In this document: positions 8,743-16,018 of the stretch, in pieces
Position numbering within the stretch: the stretch's first letter is position 1
Layout: each line of letters opens with the position of its first letter
DNA from: an uncultured Nitrososphaera sp.
Lineage (GTDB): Archaea; Thermoproteota; Nitrososphaeria; Nitrososphaerales; Nitrososphaeraceae
Direction: 5' to 3'
Assembly: GCF_946478925.1 (NCBI RefSeq)
Contig: NZ_CAMLDP010000012.1
Location: 1 to 29,854 of the forward strand
DNA length: 29,854 nt
Notes under the pieces: model-generated
What the model saw: the letters and a program-made list of their open reading frames with translations, nothing else
Databases searched by the model: none
What the model was told of the DNA's origin: nothing
Program-made: the position numbers and the translations under genes

Positions 8743-8871
8743 TTACCGGACCCTTGCCGCTGCTGCCGCCTGCAAGGCAGGCGCGTCGCGCTTTGCTATC
8801 CTCCAAGCAGCTTCCATTGCCGCGAATGTCGCAACAAAGCCCATTGCCACGTATCCGATTGCTTCGATCAT
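8743..8871 (-). CDS. Micro-membrane protein, 42 aa
   Basis: This tiny frame starts MIEAIGYVAMGFVATFAAME, has a hydrophobic N-terminal helix and then an amphipathic Ala/Arg-rich tail ending in RVR. A GTG three codons upstream (at 8880) is an alternative start. It is directly followed by the 38-residue micro-ORF with a one-base gap, forming a two-peptide unit ahead of the HEPN-like gene. Function is unknown; a membrane-anchored small partner or regulator is conceivable. Confidence 0.48.
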   Translation of the reverse strand: MIEAIGYVAMGFVATFAAMEAAWRIAKRDAPALQAAAAARVR

Positions 8872-8880
8872 TTCGATCAC

Positions 8881-9287
8881 GACGTTATATCGGAAGGATT
8901 AGAGATTAACGGTGCTCATAGCGCGCCCGTACGGTTCAGCGGGGCTTGATAATAATCAAAAGCGCGTTGAATAATCAGCTTGTGCAAACCGTATCAGCGG
9001 CGCTTTTGAGTAGTAGCTACTGCTTATGATAGCGCAAAAGGGCGTATTATCAATAGTAAAATCACCTTCCAGACAACTGCAGGTAACGACTCACATGAAC
9101 ATGGGAAGTGGTCAGTTACGGCATTTCCACCAAGTCCCATTTCCCATGTTCTTTTAGAAGAATAATATAGTTGCGAACGGCTCAGAGCTAGAAAGCCATC
9201 ATCATTACCGTTCTGCAGTAACAGTGCCTGTATTTCCTGCACGCTCACTGATAAACGTTAAGAACCATGCGCGGCAAAGGTGTTTGA
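8881..9287. other. Non-coding gap with inverted repeats
   Basis: I find no convincing gene in these roughly 400 bases. They are richer in A/T than the flanking genes. They hold TTGAT-AATA-ATCAA (8946-8959), a 10-base inverted repeat TCAAAAGCGC/GCGCTTTTGA (8956-8965 and 9000-9009), the palindrome AGTAGCTACT just after it, and a long imperfect inverted repeat at 9097-9151. A 74-residue minus-strand frame here is low in quality and is broken up by these repeats. The right end carries the promoter of the PolX gene (GATAAACGTTAAG, about 9250-9262). Confidence 0.6.
9097..9151. repeat. Long imperfect inverted repeat (candidate RNA hairpin)
   Basis: The arms are GAACATGGGAAGTGGT (9097-9112) and CCCATTTCCCATGTTC (9136-9151), complementary over about 14 bases. 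The 23-base centre contains GTGG/CCAC pairs that could form a competing inner stem. It lies in a gap without genes, so it could be a small RNA, an attenuator or the footprint of a small mobile element. No T-run follows directly. Confidence 0.6.
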
Positions 9288-11012
9288 TTGAAAAACGGAC
9301 AGGTTGCCAGGGCGCTGCGCGACATCGGCTTTCTGACGGAAGTGGAGGATTCAGAGAACGCTCAGTTCAAGTCGCGCGCCTACTACAGGGCGGCAGACGC
9401 CATCGAGGCGCTGGAGCAAGACGTTTCTGGAATCTATGAAAAGGGCGGCATCAATGCATTATTGGAACTTCCGGGCATCGGAAAGGCAATCGCTGCAAAA
9501 ATTGAAGAATACCTAAAGGCCGGCAGGATAAAGCACCTTGACGAGCTGAAAGAAAAAATCCCGATAGATATCAGCCAGATTGGCGCCATAGAGGGCATCG
9601 GTCCAAAGACGCTCAAGGCTATCTATCAAAAGCTAAAGGTGACTGACCTGAAAGGTCTTGAAAAAGCCGCGCTTGAAGGCCAGCTGAAAACCGTGCCGGG
9701 AATCACGGCAAGAAAAGAGCAGGACATCCTGAAGAAAATCGAGTTTGCAAAAAAGAGCGGAGGAAGGAGCGTGATAGGCGAGGTGTGGCCACTTGCCAAG
9801 AAGATAGAGGCGCGCCTGAAGGGACTTGAGGGAGTAAAGCACGCGGCCCTTGCAGGCTCGGCGCGCAGGATGAAAGAGACCATAGGCGATCTAGACTATA
9901 TCGTGTGCGCGTCAGAGCCGGAAAAAGTCATGGACTTTTTCGTGAAAATGCCCGAAGTCGAGGAGGTAAAGAGCAGGGGTCCGGCCAAGGCGTTTGTGAG
10001 GCTGCAGGGCGGAATTGACTGCGACCTTTTGGCTGTCCCTGGGGAGAGCTGGGGCTCTGCTCTTCTGTATTTCACCGGGAGCAAGGAGCACAACGTGGAG
10101 CTTCGCAGGATAGCGATTGCCAGGGAACTGCGCCTCAACGAGTGGGGCATTTTTGCTGATGAAAGCAAGAGAGTAGCCGGCGCAAGCGAGGAGGAGGTGT
10201 ACAGGGCCCTCGGGCTTGCGTGGGTGGCGCCAGAGATGAGGGAAAACACCGGCGAAATAGAACTTGCCATAAAAGGCAGGCTTCCGAGCCTGATAGAATA
10301 CGGCAGTTTAAGGGGCGACCTGCAGGTGCACAGCGACAACAGCGACGGTACTGCGACCATTGAAGAGATGGTCCTTGCAGCAAAAGAGTTTGGCCTCGAC
10401 TATATCGCCATCACCGACCACACAAAGAGCCTTGCGATGGCCGGCGGCCTCGACGGGCAGGAGCTTTTGGACCAGGCGCAGAAAATATCAGAGATAAACG
10501 ACAGGCTAAAAGGCGTCAGGGTGCTTGCGTCTGCAGAGGTCAACATCGGCAAGGACGGGTCGCTTGACATAGAAAGCAACGTGCTCGACAAGCTGGACAT
10601 CGTGGGCGCCGCCATACACTCCCACTTTGGTTTGTCAATAGAGGAGCAGACCGCGCGTCTCATAAGCGCCGCAAAAAACCCAAGCGTGGACATTATCTTC
10701 CACCCGACTGGCCGGCTCATCAACAGGCGCGAAGGATACCCAGTCGACATCGCCCGGCTGACGGACGTGGCAAAGGACACAGACACGGCGCTGGAGATAG
10801 ACGCGCACTACAACCGCCTCGACCTCAGGGACGAGTACGTCAGGACGGCTGTCAAAAAGGGAGTCAAGATTACGATAGACTCTGACGCGCACCACCCCCT
10901 CCATTACGCGTTCTTGCAGTTTGGGATAGGGCAGGCCCGGCGCGGGTGGGCTACCGCCGCGGACGTCCTCAACACCCTGCCGGCCGACAGGCTCCTTGCG
11001 GCGCTCAAGTAA
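9288..11012 (+). CDS. polX: Family X DNA polymerase with PHP phosphoesterase domain
   Basis: This is a DNA repair polymerase with an added PHP domain that in bacterial and archaeal PolX gives 3'-5' exonuclease or 3'-phosphatase activity in base excision repair. Helix-hairpin-helix motifs lie near residues 57-75 (LLELPGIGKAIAAKI) and 95-115 (IGPKTLKAIY). The nucleotidyltransferase signature GSARRMKETIGDLDYI runs from about 190 and the third acidic residue is in IDCDLLAVP. The PHP domain starts near 342 (DLQVHSDNSDG), continues with AITDH, and ends with TIDSDAHH near 528. At 574 residues it matches bacterial-type PolX. The TTG start lies about 27 bases after a TATA-like element, so it is probably leaderless. 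Confidence 0.95.
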   Translation: MKNGQVARALRDIGFLTEVEDSENAQFKSRAYYRAADAIEALEQDVSGIYEKGGINALLELPGIGKAIAAKIEEYLKAGRIKHLDELKEKIPIDISQIGAIEGIGPKTLKAIYQKLKVTDLKGLEKAALEGQLKTVPGITARKEQDILKKIEFAKKSGGRSVIGEVWPLAKKIEARLKGLEGVKHAALAGSARRMKETIGDLDYIVCASEPEKVMDFFVKMPEVEEVKSRGPAKAFVRLQGGIDCDLLAVPGESWGSALLYFTGSKEHNVELRRIAIARELRLNEWGIFADESKRVAGASEEEVYRALGLAWVAPEMRENTGEIELAIKGRLPSLIEYGSLRGDLQVHSDNSDGTATIEEMVLAAKEFGLDYIAITDHTKSLAMAGGLDGQELLDQAQKISEINDRLKGVRVLASAEVNIGKDGSLDIESNVLDKLDIVGAAIHSHFGLSIEEQTARLISAAKNPSVDIIFHPTGRLINRREGYPVDIARLTDVAKDTDTALEIDAHYNRLDLRDEYVRTAVKKGVKITIDSDAHHPLHYAFLQFGIGQARRGWATAADVLNTLPADRLLAALK

Positions 11013-11043
11013 ACGATATATCAGGAGTTTAGGTAGGTAAGCT

Positions 11044-11604
11044 GTGCGCTCTACTCTGGAAAAGGACGACAGGCGGACGAGAAAGATATTTCTGGGCGTC
11101 TTTTACGTCTGCGCCACCGCTATGGCGCTTATAACGTTCTACGCCATGTACGTCAGCCTTGACGAGTACCAGAGGACAGGCAAGGTCATAATCGGCAAGG
11201 TGCTCGTCGACACAGAGTGGCCGGTCCCCGGCGTCGCCAAGCTGGTGACGTACCTCATGATAGTTTCCGTGCTCGCATGGTACTGCGTTGTGAGGCTTGG
11301 AGGCGACAAGGTGAGCAGCATACCAAAATGGCTCAAGTCGATACTGCAGATTGTAGTGCTGATAATAGCAGTCGTGGCGCTGTACGAGTTTGTTTACAAC
11401 TTTATCATCTGGAACTCGCTCATAACCGCTGACGCGATAAAGGGCGTGCTTGACTTTGACAACAAGAGCGTCCAGTATCCCAACCCCGAGACGCCGTGGA
11501 ACCTGGTGTTTGCGACCAAGATGTCCCTTGCGGCGTTTCTCATAGCGGCCCACGGCTTTTACACCATGTCCAAGCCGGACAGGCGCGACCAACTGCTACA
11601 ATAG
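11044..11604 (+). CDS. Hypothetical membrane protein, four helices
   Basis: I do not recognise the family. Four hydrophobic helices are visible at about 16-40, 65-85, 98-122 and 152-175, with short charged ends. An extracellular or cytoplasmic loop of about 25 residues containing DEYQRTGKVIIGK lies between helices 1 and 2. The GTG start sits 26 bases after GATATATC (about 11015-11022), a near-ideal archaeal TATA box, which supports a leaderless start. The gene follows polX by 31 bases but has its own promoter. Its stop overlaps the convergent flavoprotein gene by nine bases. Confidence 0.82.
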   Translation: MRSTLEKDDRRTRKIFLGVFYVCATAMALITFYAMYVSLDEYQRTGKVIIGKVLVDTEWPVPGVAKLVTYLMIVSVLAWYCVVRLGGDKVSSIPKWLKSILQIVVLIIAVVALYEFVYNFIIWNSLITADAIKGVLDFDNKSVQYPNPETPWNLVFATKMSLAAFLIAAHGFYTMSKPDRRDQLLQ

Positions 11605-12759
11605 CCACTCTTTCAGCCTGCTTTTCTCAAAGTCTTGCTTTTTCTCGTAGTTCTCTGCGGACGGCGGCTCCAGCCTCACAGCCGGCCCGCCTTCGTGGTA
11701 AAAGTCGGCCTCGACAAAGCCGGCCATATTGCTGCCGACTTCCATGAAGCAGAATCCCTGGCCGTTATACGCCGCGGATGATGATAATGACGTGGGTGCG
11801 GAGTTTACCTCGTCGATTATCTCCTGCGCCACGACCTTGGCCTGCCCCTCTGCAAAGATGCCTGCCTTGGGCACCGTGACTGCCCCGGATTTTACCTCGG
11901 CCACGTCGCCTATTGCAAACACACCCGGGTGGCCGGTGCGCAGGGTGAGCCTGTCGACAGGCACCCACTCGCCCGCAGCAGCCGCAAGGCCGGAGGTCTT
12001 TATCACGTCGGGCGACCGGTGCGGCGGGACGCCGGCAAGAACGTCGTACGCCGCCTTTTCTCCGCTTTCAAACTCGATCTCGCCGTCCCTGACTATCTTT
12101 GGCTTGCAGTTTGGATGGAAGGAGATGCCGTACTTGGCTATCATGTCCACCACCTCCTTGCTGACCTTGGGGCCCACGACGGGGAGCGCTATTGGCGCCG
12201 GCACGTACACGTCCACCTGCACGTTTTTCCTGGTGCCGTTCTTTTCCAGAATGTCGCTTATTATCATGGCAGCTTCGTACGGTGCCGGCGGGCACTTGTA
12301 GGGCATACCCATCACCGACAACGCTACCCTGCCCTGCCTTAGCGCAAGAAGTTTCTCGCGCAGCGGCTGCACCTGACCTGCGTCGTACAGGTTGTAGCCC
12401 CTGCCCACAAACCCCTCTATTTTTTCAGGAGCAAGCTCGGTTCCAAGCGCAACCACCAGGTAATCATAATCAACCCAGCCGTGTTCTTTGGCCTGCACCC
12501 TCTTTGCGGCAACGTTGATCTTGGTCGCTTCGTCGTTGAGGTACTCTATTCCCCGCGCGTTCAGGCCGGCAAGAGGCGCCTGCGGCTCGTCGGGCCTCCT
12601 GCTCCCGGCAAGTATCCAGAGGTTGACCAGGCCCATCATGAACGACTTTTTCCTGTCTATGACAATCACGCGGTGGTCCTGTGAGAGGCCCTTTCGCAGC
12701 GCGTTTGCGCACGCAAGGCCGCCAAAGCCGGCGCCGAGGATGACTATTTGCTTGCCCAT
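11596..12759 (-). CDS. FAD-dependent pyridine nucleotide-disulfide family oxidoreductase (SQR/NDH-2-like)
   Basis: This 387-residue flavoprotein has an N-terminal dinucleotide-binding motif ILGAGFGGLACA, a second nucleotide-binding strand, and the FAD-contact motif HPGVFAIGDVAEV near residue 280. It resembles sulfide:quinone oxidoreductases and type II NADH dehydrogenases. Two cysteines fall where SQR redox cysteines lie: Cys156 in MPYKCPPAPYEAA and Cys337 in GQGFCFMEVG; a third SQR cysteine is not apparent. Membrane attachment through an amphipathic C-terminus is plausible. The electron donor could be sulfide, another sulfur compound or NAD(P)H; sequence alone does not decide. It shares a divergent promoter region (about 12783-12800) with the 49-residue peptide gene. 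Confidence 0.88.
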   Translation of the reverse strand: MGKQIVILGAGFGGLACANALRKGLSQDHRVIVIDRKKSFMMGLVNLWILAGSRRPDEPQAPLAGLNARGIEYLNDEATKINVAAKRVQAKEHGWVDYDYLVVALGTELAPEKIEGFVGRGYNLYDAGQVQPLREKLLALRQGRVALSVMGMPYKCPPAPYEAAMIISDILEKNGTRKNVQVDVYVPAPIALPVVGPKVSKEVVDMIAKYGISFHPNCKPKIVRDGEIEFESGEKAAYDVLAGVPPHRSPDVIKTSGLAAAAGEWVPVDRLTLRTGHPGVFAIGDVAEVKSGAVTVPKAGIFAEGQAKVVAQEIIDEVNSAPTSLSSSAAYNGQGFCFMEVGSNMAGFVEADFYHEGGPAVRLEPPSAENYEKKQDFEKSRLKEWLL

Positions 12760-12782
12760 AATGCCAGTAAACAGGTCGCGTT

Positions 12783-12800
12783 TGGTAAAAACCTTTTAGC
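12783..12800. promoter_or_regulatory. Shared divergent promoter
   Basis: This A/T-rich stretch (GGTAAAAACCTTTTAGC) contains TATA-like elements usable in both directions, about 29 bases from the ATG of the flavoprotein gene on the minus strand (12759) and about 33 bases from the ATG of the small peptide gene on the plus strand (12829). The two genes may be co-regulated. Confidence 0.45.
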
Positions 12801-12828
12801 ATAGTACCTGCACTAGATAGTGCGCACG

Positions 12829-12978
12829 ATGAAAGAAACGGTCGCCGAAAAAATGCAAGATGCGGCCCGGTTTACGTACGACGACGCGGCCCTTGAAAAG
12901 ATGCAGCGCCGCTTTTCCAGCTATGACGACCTGCTAAGGTACGTCAAGCGCTACGGTATGCACAGGCACTTTGAATGA
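12829..12978 (+). CDS. Small hypothetical protein, 49 aa
   Basis: This short frame begins MKETVAEKMQDAARFTYDDA and ends YGMHRHFE. It is charged, helical and soluble, without cysteines. Support for coding comes from a suitably placed TATA-like element upstream, G/C-biased third codon positions like those of its neighbours, and a tight fit: the stop is two bases from the stop of the convergent SDR gene. No family is recognised. Confidence 0.6.
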   Translation: MKETVAEKMQDAARFTYDDAALEKMQRRFSSYDDLLRYVKRYGMHRHFE

Positions 12979-12980
12979 CG

Positions 12981-13721
12981 TCAGCGCTCCTGCGTAGTCG
13001 GCCTCAGCATTATCTCATTTACGTTGACGTAATGGGGCGAGTCTACCGCAAACAGGATGGCGTTTGCGATGTCCTGCGCCTTTAGCGACTCCATCTGCTT
13101 TGTCGACTCGACGAATTTTGCCAGCGACGCGTCGGTGATGCTGTTGTTGAGGTCCGTGTCGACTACGCCCGGCTCGATGCAGGTCACGCGGATGTTGGAG
13201 CGCTGGCTGAACTCTTGGCGGAGGCCCTCGCTGAAGGCAGTCACGGCGTGCTTTGTCGCGCAGTAGACGCTTCCCGCCGGAAAGACGACCCTGCCGGCGA
13301 TGGAAGACATGTTGACAATGTGGCCGGATTTTTTGGTCATCATGTGCGGTATGACGGCGGCTGTGCAATAGACCACACCCTTTAGGTTGACGTCTATCAT
13401 CCTGTCCCACTCGTCGACCTTCATGTTCTTGAAAAACGATAGCGGCATCAGGCCGGCGTTGTTGACTAGGATGTCGACTGCGCCCCACTTTTTGACCACG
13501 GCATCGACAAAAGAGTCGCACTCGGCTTTCTTGGTGACGTCCAGCTTTTGCACGAACGCCTCGCCGCCTGCCTTTTCAATATCTGCTTTCAAAGCGTCAA
13601 GCTTGTCCGTGCGCCTTGCGCCGCCGGCAACCTTTGCCCCGGCCCTCGCCAGCGCAAGCGCCGCCGCCTGCCCGATGCCGCTGCTTGCGCCTGTGACTAT
13701 TGCAACCTTGCCCTTTATCAT
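12981..13721 (-). CDS. Short-chain dehydrogenase/reductase
   Basis: This is a classical SDR of 246 residues, predicted to reduce or oxidise a carbonyl/alcohol with NAD(P)(H). The cofactor motif TGASSGIG lies at about 10-17, NNAG near 88, the catalytic Ser in IVNMSSIAGR near 138 and YCATK near 152. The segment after the first strand reads GGARRTDKL; the two arginines after the second strand favour NADP. It resembles the YdfG/clavulanate-dehydrogenase type of SDR, but the substrate is not predictable. A TATA-like CATATTACG lies about 30 bases ahead of the ATG. Confidence 0.93.
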   Translation of the reverse strand: MIKGKVAIVTGASSGIGQAAALALARAGAKVAGGARRTDKLDALKADIEKAGGEAFVQKLDVTKKAECDSFVDAVVKKWGAVDILVNNAGLMPLSFFKNMKVDEWDRMIDVNLKGVVYCTAAVIPHMMTKKSGHIVNMSSIAGRVVFPAGSVYCATKHAVTAFSEGLRQEFSQRSNIRVTCIEPGVVDTDLNNSITDASLAKFVESTKQMESLKAQDIANAILFAVDSPHYVNVNEIMLRPTTQER

Positions 13722-13778
13722 ATTATGAGTGCTGTGATGCAGGATTGTCGTAATATGTGTTAGGCCGAGTTAGACGAT

Positions 13779-13875
13779 CCGTAAGGTGTGTAGTTCTTGT
13801 GGCCGGCAGTCACAAATGGACATCACGTGATTACGGACCGACGGTGTACGTCCTTTAATTGATAATACCTATCAA
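13779..13875. other. Structured intergenic segment
   Basis: The 285-base gap between the SDR and the secreted-protein gene holds several inverted repeats and no gene that I can support. An outer stem CCGTAA/TTACGG (13779-13784, 13831-13836) encloses TTGTG/CACAA (13797-13801, 13811-13815). The palindrome ATCACGTGAT lies at 13822-13831, and TTGATA-n5-TATCAA at 13859-13875. These could be operator sites or a small RNA. Confidence 0.4.
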
Positions 13876-13970
13876 CTCAAGTTAGCTTTTTGCATATTGC
13901 ACGTTTATCGACAGATAGTATGATTCTTGCTTTCTTTCCTTTTGTTTTATAGATAATTTGGTTACTTGTG

Positions 13971-13984
13971 TTGATAAATATACA
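13971..13984 (+). promoter_or_regulatory. TATA-like promoter of secreted-protein gene
   Basis: The sequence TTGATAAATATACA is a good match to an archaeal TATA box, about 28 bases upstream of the ATG at 14007. A very short leader or leaderless transcript is expected. Confidence 0.5.
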
Positions 13985-14006
13985 GTTTACACAACACTGA
14001 CTTGCC

Positions 14007-14513
14007 ATGAACATGAAACGAACTTCCATGATAGCAGGCATGTCAGCCATTGCAGCAGTCATTATTTTTGGCGCTGCTGTTGCAGCCTCGCAGAAAAACG
14101 TGCAGGCACAAGTAAACCAGAACGAACTCTTTGTAGCGCAAAAGACCGGCGAATCCGCGCCTGACCCGCTTCCGGGACACTCTATGCACCAAGCCGTGCT
14201 TGCCTTGCCACCAAGGGACGACGGGATGATATGGGACGGCGACGTCACCTGGACAGCATCTCAGCCAGTAGAAATAGTAGTGCTACATCAATACAACAGC
14301 ACAGGTGTTGACGACTCGCACGGCGAACCGCTGAATGCGCCATTTGGAGACGGCAAGGTTGCAATCTCGCTGTACAAAACAAACAGCAACACGCCGGCGG
14401 CCGGCGGATCAACGCACTTTACTGGATCAGCATTTGCCTTCCACACGCTTAGCGGCAAACCCTTTACCGTGACGTATTCTGTCAAGGCCACCGCCTTGCA
14501 ACCAAGCGGCTAA
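14007..14513 (+). CDS. Secreted hypothetical protein, 168 aa
   Basis: An N-terminal signal peptide is clear: a basic start MNMKRTSM, a hydrophobic core (about 9-27) and a likely cleavage site at VQAQ. The mature part is polar, Gly/Thr/Ser-rich and probably a beta sandwich (VTWTASQPVEIVVLHQYN, FTVTYSVKATAL). It has no cysteines and no C-terminal anchor, so it is probably released or loosely held at the cell surface. Small exported beta-rich proteins of unknown role are common in this lineage. A stem-loop at the stop codon followed by a T-rich tract ends the transcript. Confidence 0.85.
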   Translation: MNMKRTSMIAGMSAIAAVIIFGAAVAASQKNVQAQVNQNELFVAQKTGESAPDPLPGHSMHQAVLALPPRDDGMIWDGDVTWTASQPVEIVVLHQYNSTGVDDSHGEPLNAPFGDGKVAISLYKTNSNTPAAGGSTHFTGSAFAFHTLSGKPFTVTYSVKATALQPSG

Positions 14514-14539
14514 GGCCGCTCACCTTTTCTCTTTTTTTA
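14505..14539 (+). terminator. Intrinsic-type terminator spanning a stop codon
   Basis: AGCGGC (14505-14510) and GCCGCT (14515-14520) pair around the loop TAAG, so the TAA stop of the secreted-protein gene lies in the loop. The tract CACCTTTTCTCTTTTTTT follows, suited to U-rich archaeal termination. Confidence 0.65.
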
Positions 14540-14609
14540 AACTAGCGTGTGCTGAAAAAGGCGGAGCAGAAAATCTATTACGATCCCGGCTGGTATGCAA
14601 AGCATCCGG

Positions 14610-14992
14610 ATGGGTTATAACATAGAGCTTGCAGACAGGCTCCGCGCCATGCTTGCAGGCCGCAAAGGTTACAGCGAGAAAGAGATGTTTGGAGGGCTGT
14701 CGTTTATGATCAACGGCAAGATTTGCGTTTGGATACGCGGCGACGATCTTGCGCTCCACGCAAGAGCCGGGCGAAACGAAGAGGCGATTGCGCCGCTCCA
14801 CGCAAGGCCGATGTACTTTGCTGGCAAGCCGATGAAGGGTTTTGTCTGTATAGCCCCGGCGACTGGCAGAAAGACGCGGTATGGACAAAGTGCGTCGAAA
14901 TGAGCATCGATTGTGTTTCCCCCGCTGCCGCCGGCAAAAAAAGCGCGGCCGCGCGGTCGAAAAAAAATAGAACAAAGGGACGAAGAAGCTAG
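14610..14992 (+). pseudogene. TfoX N-terminal-domain protein, interrupted by a frameshift
   Basis: The first part (MGYNIELADRLRAMLAGRKG, then EMFGGLSFMINGK) is a clear TfoX N-terminal domain, a small fold of unknown biochemical role. After KPMKGFVCIAP the reading frame breaks; the expected C-terminal part (GDWQKDAVWTKCVEMSIDC and a Lys/Arg-rich tail) continues in the frame that ends at 14992. One extra C in the CCCC run at 14854-14857 would restore I-A-P-G-D-W-Q, so the lesion is a one-base deletion or a sequencing error. Read as it stands, the protein ends early at 14903. I chose ATG 14610 because family members begin at this point; ATG 14595 is the alternative. Confidence 0.8.
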
Positions 14993-15574
14993 CTAGCGCT
15001 CCGGTTCCTGCTGTTGCTCCTGCTCTCCCAGGATTTCGCCCGACGAAGTCGCTATCCTGCCGATGAACCCCATCACACCGCCAAAGACAATGTGCAGCGC
15101 AAGCGAGCCGGCGAGGATCGTGCTTGAGAGCGCGATTAGTCTTGTCGCAAGCGAATACAGCGGCGCCTGCGGCCCCTGCGCGACTATTCCCTGCAGCATC
15201 GGTTGCACCAAGCCAAAGTTCAGCGGGAGAAACAGCACTGCCCACACTGCCACTCCGGTGATGACGCCCGTCGCAAGGCCCTTTGGCACAGAGCTGATGT
15301 GCAGCTTTTTCACAGAGTTTGAGATTATCATGTAGATTATGCCTATCACCGTGGCAGTCACCATGTGCATGAGAAAGCCGATGTAGACGCCGGCGGAAGG
15401 TTCCTGCCCCAACGCCATGCCTATCATCTTGTAAAAGGTGCCTGGCGGAGTCACCAGGGTCGCGTCCACAGCCAGAATCAGCCCAAATATTGCCCACGCG
15501 GCGGCCTGGCCTGCGGCTATCCCGGCCTTGACAGAGTCAACTAGGGTTGCTGAATTGATCCTTGTTAACTGCAT
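14993..15574 (-). CDS. Hypothetical membrane protein, four helices
   Basis: This 193-residue protein has hydrophobic segments at about 17-40, 62-85, 97-122 and 150-173, with a Glu/Gln-rich cytoplasmic-looking tail. Gly and Ala are frequent in the helices (VKAGIAAGQAAAWAIFGLIL), suggesting tight packing; the general look recalls small DUF1440/YagU-like inner-membrane proteins, but I cannot assign it. The ATG lies about 23-27 bases after AAAATATTTG on the minus strand. The stop directly abuts the stop of the convergent TfoX gene. Confidence 0.82.
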   Translation of the reverse strand: MQLTRINSATLVDSVKAGIAAGQAAAWAIFGLILAVDATLVTPPGTFYKMIGMALGQEPSAGVYIGFLMHMVTATVIGIIYMIISNSVKKLHISSVPKGLATGVITGVAVWAVLFLPLNFGLVQPMLQGIVAQGPQAPLYSLATRLIALSSTILAGSLALHIVFGGVMGFIGRIATSSGEILGEQEQQQEPER

Positions 15575-15695
15575 GTAGTATGTACGTGCTTCAAATATTT
15601 TAGGGTACTTACCCGTTTAGTTGTAATATATCATAGACAATTTTGATACAAAATATTTTTATCAACAAATAAACAAAAAATGTGTAAAAATTTTA

Positions 15696-15983
15696 TCAGG
15701 AGTGTTTCTGCTCTTCTGCCGGCTGGATTTTCTGCTTCCTTGCCATGAACAAGAGCAGGCCACCAAACATCGCAAGCAGGACCGCTATTCCTTGTCCGCC
15801 GCCGAGCGGTATGAGCACGATATATGCGATGGAAAACGCAAAGCACACGAACGCCTGCATCAGGTAGACATACAGCTGGCGCAGGCCGGTCTTTTTTGCG
15901 GCGATGCCTATCGCAAAGAACGCGGCAGTCGGGTAGACTGTGTAAAGCACAAAGTCGACAATGTCAACGCCGTTGTGCGTCAA
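15696..15983 (-). CDS. Small membrane protein, 95 aa
   Basis: Three hydrophobic helices are visible at about 8-28, 36-58 and 62-80, followed by a polar tail with Lys and Glu. The TTG start is supported by a TATA-like AAATTAAATACC on the minus strand (about 16008-16019), placed for a leaderless transcript and overlapping the stop codon of the GINS gene. The family is not recognised. Downstream lies a very A/T-rich stretch (about 15600-15690) that also holds the promoter of the next minus-strand gene. Confidence 0.75.
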   Translation of the reverse strand: MTHNGVDIVDFVLYTVYPTAAFFAIGIAAKKTGLRQLYVYLMQAFVCFAFSIAYIVLIPLGGGQGIAVLLAMFGGLLLFMARKQKIQPAEEQKHS

Positions 15984-16018
15984 TTGTAGAGAAAAGTATG
16001 CAGACTGGGTATTTAATT

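Noticed and set aside
9024..9248. Minus-strand frame of 74 aa in the non-coding gap
   Set aside because: It crosses the long inverted repeat and has no domain-like pattern; the repeat explains the sequence better.
14520..15497. Minus-strand frame of 325 aa
   Set aside because: It overlaps the four-helix membrane protein in another frame; that protein has a promoter and clear helices, while this frame is Arg/His/Cys-rich.
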